Assembly (NCBI GenBank): GCA_964538875.1
Contig: CAZIHO010000111.1
Span: 1 to 10,847, forward strand
Reading direction: 5' to 3'
Length of the DNA: 10,847 nt
From: CAZIHO01 sp964538875
GTDB taxonomy: Bacteria > Pseudomonadota > Gammaproteobacteria > Chromatiales > Chromatiaceae
Shown here in pieces: positions 5,982-10,847 of the stretch (position 1 is the stretch's first letter; each line of letters starts with the position of its first letter). A program made the position numbers and the translations under genes. A model generated the notes under the pieces. The model was not told where the DNA came from. It made no database searches and saw only the letters and a list, made by a program, of their open reading frames with translations.

Positions 5982-7367
5982 CTAGATCACCTTAGAAAAG
6001 TGGACCTGACCCTGCTTGCTGGCGGTATGACGGTCAAACAACAGACAAATGTTGCGGATCAGCAGCCGGCCCTTGGGCAACACCTGGATGCCCTTGGCGT
6101 CAGCGCTGAGCAGGCCGTCCGCCGCCAGTCCGTCCAGGCGCGGCAACTCGGCGGCGAAATACTCAGCGAAGTCGATGCCCCAAGTGCGCTCCAGGGTGCC
6201 GTAATCCAGGCGGAAGTGGCAGATCAGCCGGGTGATGAGATCCCGGCGGATCTCGTCATCCCGGGTCAGACTGATGCCCCGCAGCACCGGCAATTGGCCC
6301 CGGTCCAGGGCCTGCTGGTAGGTCTCCATGGTTTTCTGGTTCTGGCTGTAGCAATTGTCCACCATGCCGATGGAGGTGACGCCCAGGCCGATCAGGTCGC
6401 AGTCAGCGTGGGTCGAATAGCCTTGGAAGTTGCGATACAGGGTGCCGTCCCGCTGGGCTTGGGCCAGTTCGTCGTCCGGGCGGGCAAAGTGGTCCATGCC
6501 GATGAACAGGTAGCCCGCGTCCGTCAGCCGCTCGATGCTGGTGCGCAGGATGTCCAGCTTGACCTGGGGGGCGGGCAGATCGGCGGCGTTGATGCGCCGC
6601 TGGGGCATGAAGCGCTCCGGCAAGTGGGCGTAATTGAACACAGATAGCCGGTCCGGCCCCACCGCGATGATCCGGTCCAGGGTGGCGAGGAAACTGTCCA
6701 CGGTCTGGAACGGCAGGCCATAGATCAGGTCGATGCTGATGGAGCGAAAGCCCGCAGACCGGGCCGCCTCCAGCACCGTCAGGGTTTCTTGCTCGCTCTG
6801 AATGCGATTCACCGCCCGTTGCACCTGGGGATTGAAGTCCTGCACACCCAGGCTCATGCGGTTGAAGCCCAGGCTGCGCAACAGCTTGACCGTGTCCTGA
6901 TCCGCCTCCCGGGGGTCGATCTCGATGGAAAATTCGCCGCTGTCATCCTCCGCCAGGGTGAAATGACGGCGGGTCTGGTCCATCAATTCCCGCATCTGGT
7001 CACGGCTGATGAAGGTGGGGGTGCCGCCGCCCCAGTGCAGTTGTTCCACCCGCCGGGAACGGTCGAACAGGGCGCCCTGGAGTTCCAGTTCCCGGTACAG
7101 CCGGTCCAGGTAGGGCTGCGCTTGGCTCCGGTCCTTGGTGGCGATCTTGTTGCAGGCGCAGTAGAAACACAGGGTGTCGCAGAAGGGTATGTGGAAATAC
7201 AGGGACAGGGGCCGGCCACTGGCGTTGCTGCGGCCGCAGGCGGCCCGGTAATCCGCCGCCTGGAAACCCTCGTGAAACTCCACCGCCGTGGGATAGGAGG
7301 TGTAGCGGGGGCCGCTTTGGTCGTACTTGGCGATCAGCGCCTGGTCGAACAGAATGCTTTGGTCCAT
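5982..7367 (-). CDS. hemN: Oxygen-independent coproporphyrinogen III oxidase (radical SAM)
   Basis: A 461-aa HemN, against 457 in E. coli. It decarboxylates two propionates of coproporphyrinogen III to give protoporphyrinogen IX without O2, using a [4Fe-4S] cluster and S-adenosylmethionine in the cytoplasm. The cluster cysteines are C63, C67 and C70 in FCDTLCFYCACN, preceded by Y57 in LYFHIPF, as in the E. coli enzyme. The fourth conserved cysteine, C72, is present. The SAM-binding GGGTPT is at 113-118, and the characteristic N-terminus with SGPRYTSYPTA is complete, which separates true HemN from HemW-like proteins. The ribosome site before ATG 7367 is weak. The gene sits 17 bp after the 107-aa gene and 10 bp before the response regulator. 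I see no FNR/ANR-type box (TTGAT-N4-ATCAA) directly upstream, so any oxygen control must act from further up the operon. Confidence 0.96.
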   Translation of the reverse strand: MDQSILFDQALIAKYDQSGPRYTSYPTAVEFHEGFQAADYRAACGRSNASGRPLSLYFHIPFCDTLCFYCACNKIATKDRSQAQPYLDRLYRELELQGALFDRSRRVEQLHWGGGTPTFISRDQMRELMDQTRRHFTLAEDDSGEFSIEIDPREADQDTVKLLRSLGFNRMSLGVQDFNPQVQRAVNRIQSEQETLTVLEAARSAGFRSISIDLIYGLPFQTVDSFLATLDRIIAVGPDRLSVFNYAHLPERFMPQRRINAADLPAPQVKLDILRTSIERLTDAGYLFIGMDHFARPDDELAQAQRDGTLYRNFQGYSTHADCDLIGLGVTSIGMVDNCYSQNQKTMETYQQALDRGQLPVLRGISLTRDDEIRRDLITRLICHFRLDYGTLERTWGIDFAEYFAAELPRLDGLAADGLLSADAKGIQVLPKGRLLIRNICLLFDRHTASKQGQVHFSKVI

Positions 7368-7384
7368 GGATCAGGTGTCTCGGT

Positions 7385-7708
7385 TCAGTCCGGAACGGGG
7401 GCTAAGTCGAGGCCCTTGCGATGGGTCTCGTTGATTTGCTTGAGCAGAGTGACGAAGGGAATCTCGTCAGCGTAGCGTTCCGCCAGGTCCATGAAGGGCA
7501 GGTCCTCGCGGCCAAACTGGTAGCGGCCCTCCACCATGGACTGGTACAGGCCTTGGATGCCCTGCTGGAGGGGTTCCAGAAACGCCGGAAACTTGCTCAA
7601 GTCCTCCAGTTCATATTCCAGACAGTCCCGCAGGTCCCCCACCTCGAACGCTGCCTGTTTGACCCAATCCCCATATTCCGCCGCCGTTCTGGCCCGCCTC
7701 AGACTCAT
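7385..7708 (-). CDS. Conserved-looking small protein of unknown function
   Basis: A 107-aa soluble protein without signal peptide, membrane segment, metal motif or recognisable catalytic residues. I do not recognise the family. It looks like a real gene. Its ATG overlaps the prmB TGA in an ATGA (7705-7708), GGAGG lies about 10 bases upstream inside prmB, and it is followed after 17 bp by hemN in the same direction. Composition is acidic and aromatic in the middle (GDLRDCLEYELEDLSKFPAF, residues about 24-43) and predicted largely helical, ending in PFVTLLKQINETHRKG. This suggests a small helical protein, perhaps a partner protein. Translational coupling to prmB suggests stoichiometric expression, but no function can be given. 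Confidence 0.8.
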   Translation of the reverse strand: MSLRRARTAAEYGDWVKQAAFEVGDLRDCLEYELEDLSKFPAFLEPLQQGIQGLYQSMVEGRYQFGREDLPFMDLAERYADEIPFVTLLKQINETHRKGLDLAPVPD

Positions 7709-8628
7709 GGATTGCTCGCCTCCACAAACAAAGTATGAAATTCTTGCAATTGCTCTCGGGTGAGCAGGAATACGCCATCACCGCCCCGCTCGAACTCCAG
7801 CCACACCCAGGGCACCTGGGGAAACTGCTCCATCAGGGCCTCGGCGCTGTTACCCACTTCGACGATCAGGGTGCCGCCCGGTTCCAGGAATTCCACCGCA
7901 TTGGCCAGAATCGGGCGCACCAGGTCCAATCCATCCGCGCCCCCGGCCAGCCCCAGCAGGGGCTCCCGGTGATATTCCGGCGGCAGGGCCGCCAAGTCCT
8001 GGGCGTCCACGTAGGGCGGATTGCACAGGATCAAATCGTAGCGGCGCCCGGCCAGGGCCTGGAACAGGTCCGACTGAATCGTCTCCACCCGGTCCTGCAG
8101 CCGGTAGCGGGCCAGATTGTGGCGCGCCACCTCCAGAGCCGGCCCAGAAATGTCCGCCAGATCCACCCGCACCTCTGGCAGATGCAGGGCGGTGGCCAAA
8201 CCGATGCAGCCGCCGCCGGTGCATAGATCCAGCACCCGGTCCAGCTGGTCCGCCACCACCCAGGGCTCGAAGCGGCCCTCGATCAATTCTGCCAGGGGCG
8301 ACCGGGGCACCAGCACCCGCTCGTCCAAATAAAACTCGATCCCCGCGAACCAGGTCTTGTGGGTCAAGTAGGGCGCCGGCAGCCGCTCTTCCAGCCGCCG
8401 CCGCAGCAACGCCAACACCTGCTCCCGCTCGCCGGGGGTGAGCCGGGCGTCCAGGTACATGGGCGGCAAGTCCGGCGCCAAGTGCAGGGCGGCCAGCACC
8501 AATTGGGCCGACTCGTCCAGGGCGTTGTCGGTGCCGTGGCCGAAGTAGAGGTCCGCCTCGTCGAAGCGGCTGGCACCCCAGCGGATAAAGTCGCGGATGG
8601 TCAAGAGGGCATCGGTGTCAGCGGGCAT
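7705..8628 (-). CDS. prmB: Ribosomal protein uL3 (L3) glutamine N5-methyltransferase
   Basis: A 307-aa class I SAM-dependent methyltransferase of the HemK/PrmB group, which methylates a glutamine of ribosomal protein L3. The helical N-terminal substrate domain (about 1-100) begins LLTIRDFIRWGASRF, typical of PrmB. PYLTHKTWFAGIEFYLDERVLVPRSP (residues 86-111) is the PrmB form of the family's block just before the SAM fold. The SAM-binding motif DLCTGGGCIG is at 134-143 and the catalytic NPPY, which holds the glutamine amide, at 203-206. The length agrees with PrmB (about 310), and the N-terminal domain distinguishes it from PrmC (about 280), which is usually next to prfA. It is the first gene of a leftward operon. 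The start ATG has only a weak GGAA ribosome site. Confidence 0.94.
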   Translation of the reverse strand: MPADTDALLTIRDFIRWGASRFDEADLYFGHGTDNALDESAQLVLAALHLAPDLPPMYLDARLTPGEREQVLALLRRRLEERLPAPYLTHKTWFAGIEFYLDERVLVPRSPLAELIEGRFEPWVVADQLDRVLDLCTGGGCIGLATALHLPEVRVDLADISGPALEVARHNLARYRLQDRVETIQSDLFQALAGRRYDLILCNPPYVDAQDLAALPPEYHREPLLGLAGGADGLDLVRPILANAVEFLEPGGTLIVEVGNSAEALMEQFPQVPWVWLEFERGGDGVFLLTREQLQEFHTLFVEASNP

Positions 8629-8640
8629 GGGCGGTTCCGG

Positions 8641-8659
8641 GTGGGTCGGATTAACCCAC
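8641..8659. promoter_or_regulatory. Inverted repeat in the prmB/DyP divergent spacer
   Basis: GTGGGT (8641-8646) and ACCCAC (8654-8659) form a perfect 6-bp inverted repeat with a 7-base spacer. It lies between the prmB start and the candidate prmB -10 element, that is, over the expected transcription start. That is the usual place for a repressor site, though an RNA hairpin in the prmB leader is equally possible. Confidence 0.35.
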
Positions 8660-8668
8660 AGGATACCA
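8660..8668 (-). promoter_or_regulatory. Possible extended -10 promoter of the prmB operon
   Basis: On the minus strand TGGTATCCT reads as an extended -10 (TGN followed by TATCCT, 4 of 6 matches to TATAAT). It lies 32 bases before the prmB ATG. There is no good -35, which extended -10 promoters do not need. Tentative, since the assignment is by eye only. Confidence 0.35.
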
Positions 8669-8761
8669 TCGGCCGGCGGGGCTGGGCGGGGCGCCCTGCC
8701 GGGCGGCCCTCAACCGGGGTAACATGGAGCCCCTGTTTTGACCGTCCACGGGAGGACGCGC

Positions 8762-9688
8762 ATGTCGACGCCCCAATCGGGTATCTTGCCCCCAGCCAGT
8801 AGCCACGCCCTCTTCTTGACGTATCGGCTGCGTCCGGGATTCACCATCGCCCCGTTTCGGCTGCGCCGCGCCTGCTCCGAGATTCCGGCCATGACCAGCG
8901 AACTGGCGGCCCTGGACGAGAACGGCGCCTTCTATAGCGTGGTGGCGTTTGACTCCAACGTGTGGAATCTGCTCTATCCCAACCAGCGTCCGGCCCAGTT
9001 GCGGCCGTTCCGGGCCAGGGAACAGGGACCCCGCAAGGCCCCGTCCACCCCGGCCGATCTCTTGATCCACATTCGCGGTGAACGGCGGGACCTGTGCCAC
9101 GAGTTGGGGCGCCGCATCACTGCGTCCCTGGGGGATGGCCTAGCGCTGGTGGAAGAAGTCTCCTGCTTCCGCTATCTGGACAACCGGGACTTGACCGGCT
9201 TCGTGGACGGTACCGAAAACCCGGAGGGGGACGAGCGCCGTGCCTTCGCCCTGGTGGGGGATGAAGATCCCTGGTTCGCCGGCGGCAGCTATATCCATAT
9301 GCAGCGCTATATCCATGACTTGGCCCGCTGGGAGCGGCTCAAGGTGTTTGAACAGGAACCCATCATCGGCCGGACCAAGTACACCAACGAGGAACTTCCC
9401 CGTGGAGTCCGTCCGCCCAGCGCCCATATCAACCGGGTGACGCTGCGGGACGCCCAGGGCGAGGAAATCAAGATCCTGCGCCACAGTATGCCGTTCGGCG
9501 GGCTCAAGGAATCCGGGCTGATGTTCATTTCCTACGCCCGTTCCCCGGACCCCTTCGATCAAATGCTGGACCGGATGATTTTCCAGGACGAGGACGAGTT
9601 CCACGACCGGCTGCTGGATTTCACCAAGGCGATGACCGGCGGCGCCTTCTTCGCCCCCCCCTTGGAACGCCTCACCGCCACCGCCTGA
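8762..9688 (+). CDS. DyP-type heme peroxidase, YfeX-like
   Basis: A 308-aa dye-decolorizing-type peroxidase close to E. coli YfeX (about 299 aa), with the same opening (QSGILPP versus QSGILP). Heme-pocket residues are complete: the GXXDG motif GFVDG (146-150) with catalytic D149, proximal heme ligand H222 in SAHINR, and distal arginine R240 in ILRHS. The H-to-R spacing of 18 equals that in characterised B-type DyPs. There is no signal peptide or Tat motif, so it is cytoplasmic, and no encapsulin gene lies nearby. Family members oxidise various compounds with H2O2; the natural substrate is usually unknown. ATG 8762 has GGAGGA (8751-8756) 5 bases upstream, the best ribosome site in the window. 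It reads divergently from prmB and precedes msrP by 158 bp. Confidence 0.93.
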   Translation: MSTPQSGILPPASSHALFLTYRLRPGFTIAPFRLRRACSEIPAMTSELAALDENGAFYSVVAFDSNVWNLLYPNQRPAQLRPFRAREQGPRKAPSTPADLLIHIRGERRDLCHELGRRITASLGDGLALVEEVSCFRYLDNRDLTGFVDGTENPEGDERRAFALVGDEDPWFAGGSYIHMQRYIHDLARWERLKVFEQEPIIGRTKYTNEELPRGVRPPSAHINRVTLRDAQGEEIKILRHSMPFGGLKESGLMFISYARSPDPFDQMLDRMIFQDEDEFHDRLLDFTKAMTGGAFFAPPLERLTATA

Positions 9689-9708
9689 GCGGTCCATCGG
9701 CACCTCGG

Positions 9709-9738
9709 GGAACTTTGGGCCGGGCGCGGCGCATCTAA
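9709..9738 (+). promoter_or_regulatory. ECF-sigma-like promoter motif before msrP
   Basis: GGAACTT (9709-9715) followed by TCTAA (9734-9738) matches the RpoE/ECF -35 and -10 consensus. The spacer is 18 bases, about two more than the usual 16, so function is uncertain. It would give a leader of roughly 100 bases before msrP. Confidence 0.4.
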
Positions 9739-9752
9739 GCTGGAGAGTTTGA

Positions 9753-9817
9753 GCGGCTAGCCGCCGCGACCGGGCATCCTGACCCGGCTTAACCTGGCTG
9801 GAGATGACCGGCCGGGT
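9753..9817 (+). other. Dyad-rich leader of msrP
   Basis: A 12-bp perfect palindrome, GCGGCTAGCCGC (9753-9764), is followed by CCGGG (9770-9774), ACCCGG (9782-9787) and CCGGGT (9812-9817). The middle element could pair with either flanking one, giving two mutually exclusive hairpins. In GC-rich DNA such complementarity also arises by chance; no known riboswitch pattern is recognised. Confidence 0.3.
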
Positions 9818-9846
9818 TACCCAATTTCCTTTGGAGCAGCCATCCC

Positions 9847-10815
9847 ATGTTGATTAAGACGGTCCGCCCCATCGCCTCCTCCGAAATCACGCCCCCCCAA
9901 GTCTACGGAGCGCGCCGGCGCTTTTTGGGGGACGCCGGCCGCTTGGCCCTGGCGGCGGCCCTGGGCGGTTGGACCCGCACGGGCCTCCAGAGCGCTGAAA
10001 CCCCCACCGGCAAACCCCTGGACTACCGGCGGCCCGGCCCGTTCGGCACCGATGAAGCTCAAACGCCCTTCGAGGACGTGAGCCAATACTGCAACTTCGT
10101 GGAACTGGGCAGCGGCAAGACCCGCCCCGCCATGAACGCCCATCTGCTCAAGACCGACCCCTGGCGGGTCCGCATCCACGGGGAAGTGGACAAACCCGGC
10201 GACTTCACCCTGGAGGACATCCTCAAGCCCCACACCCTGGAAGAGCGCATCTACCGGCTGCGCTGCGTGGAAACCTGGGCCATGGTGGTGCCCTGGGTAG
10301 GTTTCCCGCTCGGCGACCTGCTGCGCCGCTTCCAACCCACCTCCAAGGCCAAGTACGTCCATTTCACCACCCTGCTGGACCGGGAGAACCTGCCCGGCCA
10401 ACAGCGCCCGGTGCTGGACTGGCCCTACGAGGAAGGACTGCGCATCGACGAAGCCATGCATCCCCTCACTATCCTGGCAGTGGGCCTATATGGTGTCGCC
10501 CTCCCCAACCAGAACGGCGCGCCCCTGCGCCTGGTGGTGCCCTGGAAATATGGCTTCAAGAGCATCAAGTCCATCGTAGGCATCCGCTTACAGGAACGGC
10601 GGCCGGTGTCCACCTGGACTAAGGAGGTGCCGGACGAATACGGCTTTTACGCCAACGTCAATCCCGCCGTCAGCCATCCCCGCTGGAGCCAAAAAACCGA
10701 ACGGCGCCTAGACGGTAGCTGGTTCGGCAAGCGGGTACCCACCCTGCCCTTCAACGGCTATGGGGAACAGGTCGCCAGCCTCTATAGCGGCATGGATTTA
10801 GCCAAGGAATTTTGA
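9847..10815 (+). CDS. msrP: Periplasmic protein-methionine-sulfoxide reductase, catalytic subunit MsrP (YedY)
   Basis: A 322-aa molybdenum-cofactor enzyme of the sulfite-oxidase fold (E. coli MsrP, 334 aa). MsrP reduces both epimers of methionine sulfoxide in periplasmic proteins, taking electrons from the heme membrane protein MsrQ. The N-terminus has a Tat signal, ARRRFLGDAG (22-31) with R23-R25 and a short Ala/Leu-rich stretch; cleavage is expected near residue 50. The molybdenum-coordinating cysteine is C140 in YRLRCVETWAMVVPW. The cofactor-binding block LRLVVPWKYGFKSIKSI and the C-terminal YGFYANVNP segment are conserved. ATG 9847 has GGAG (9833-9836) 10 bases upstream. An ECF-like motif lies in the 158-bp upstream region. 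Only 32 bases remain after the stop, so msrQ, the usual next gene, cannot be seen. Confidence 0.95.
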   Translation: MLIKTVRPIASSEITPPQVYGARRRFLGDAGRLALAAALGGWTRTGLQSAETPTGKPLDYRRPGPFGTDEAQTPFEDVSQYCNFVELGSGKTRPAMNAHLLKTDPWRVRIHGEVDKPGDFTLEDILKPHTLEERIYRLRCVETWAMVVPWVGFPLGDLLRRFQPTSKAKYVHFTTLLDRENLPGQQRPVLDWPYEEGLRIDEAMHPLTILAVGLYGVALPNQNGAPLRLVVPWKYGFKSIKSIVGIRLQERRPVSTWTKEVPDEYGFYANVNPAVSHPRWSQKTERRLDGSWFGKRVPTLPFNGYGEQVASLYSGMDLAKEF

Positions 10816-10847
10816 GACTTTAAGGGACCTTGAAAAATAGCCATCCA

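Noticed and set aside
8675..8691. G-quadruplex candidate (GG, GGGG, GGG, GGGG runs)
   Set aside because: One run has only two G's, and such clusters are common by chance in this base composition.
8720..8742. Sigma-70 promoter for the DyP gene (TAACAT at 8720; TTGACC at 8737)
   Set aside because: TAACAT has no acceptable -35, and TTGACC lies too close to the ribosome site to serve as a -35.
9640..9688. Encapsulin-targeting peptide at the DyP C-terminus
   Set aside because: The tail (FFAPPLERLTATA) does not resemble known targeting peptides, and no encapsulin gene is in the window.
9804..9857. 17-codon upstream ORF overlapping the msrP start
   Set aside because: GGAG directly touches its ATG with no spacing, so initiation is unlikely, and the peptide shows no leader-peptide feature such as residue runs.
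1..10847. Mobile elements, CRISPR arrays, tRNA or rRNA genes
   Set aside because: No transposase or integrase reading frame, no regularly spaced repeats, and no cloverleaf or rRNA signature were seen on either strand.

Overview
The window is GC-rich (roughly two thirds G+C by eye) and almost fully coding. It reads as an ordinary chromosomal stretch of a high-GC proteobacterium, most likely a gammaproteobacterium. That placement rests on the full-length PrmB, the YfeX-like peroxidase, the anaerobic-type HemN and the general protein style. A finer placement is not supportable from sequence alone. I see no insertion sequence, phage gene, tRNA, rRNA or CRISPR array, and no gap above 300 bases without a gene.

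Left part (1-3223): a LysR-type regulator, cut by the window edge, is transcribed leftward. It diverges from a rightward cassette of an FMN-dependent azoreductase (azoR), a pirin-family protein and a class III extradiol (DODA/YgiD-type) dioxygenase. The divergent spacer holds two perfect inverted repeats with T-N11-A geometry, the classical LysR box, so local regulation of the cassette is likely. All three enzymes belong to families acting on aromatic, quinone or catechol substrates, so a small aromatic-stress operon is a reasonable inference. The pirin gene carries a single-base frameshift after codon 123.

Centre (3224-8628): a secreted YceI-family protein reads rightward, with a near-palindrome in front of it. 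It converges on a leftward five-gene operon: prmB, a 107-aa protein of unknown function, hemN, an OmpR-type response regulator and its histidine kinase. Spacings are 4-bp overlap, 17 bp, 10 bp and 11-bp overlap, so co-transcription is likely. A hairpin built around a 14-bp palindrome lies between yceI and the kinase gene.

Right part (8629-10847): a B-type DyP heme peroxidase (YfeX-like) diverges from prmB. It is followed by msrP, the Tat-exported molybdenum-cofactor catalytic subunit of the periplasmic methionine sulfoxide reductase. The space before msrP contains an ECF-sigma-like promoter motif with a spacer slightly too long. The msrQ partner would be expected just past the right edge.

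HemN (heme synthesis), DyP (heme enzyme) and MsrP (which takes electrons from heme-containing MsrQ) give the right half a loose heme and oxidative-stress theme. I did not find a convincing undescribed system. The points most worth checking are the paired LysR boxes, the pirin frameshift, the ECF-like msrP promoter and the unknown gene coupled to prmB.
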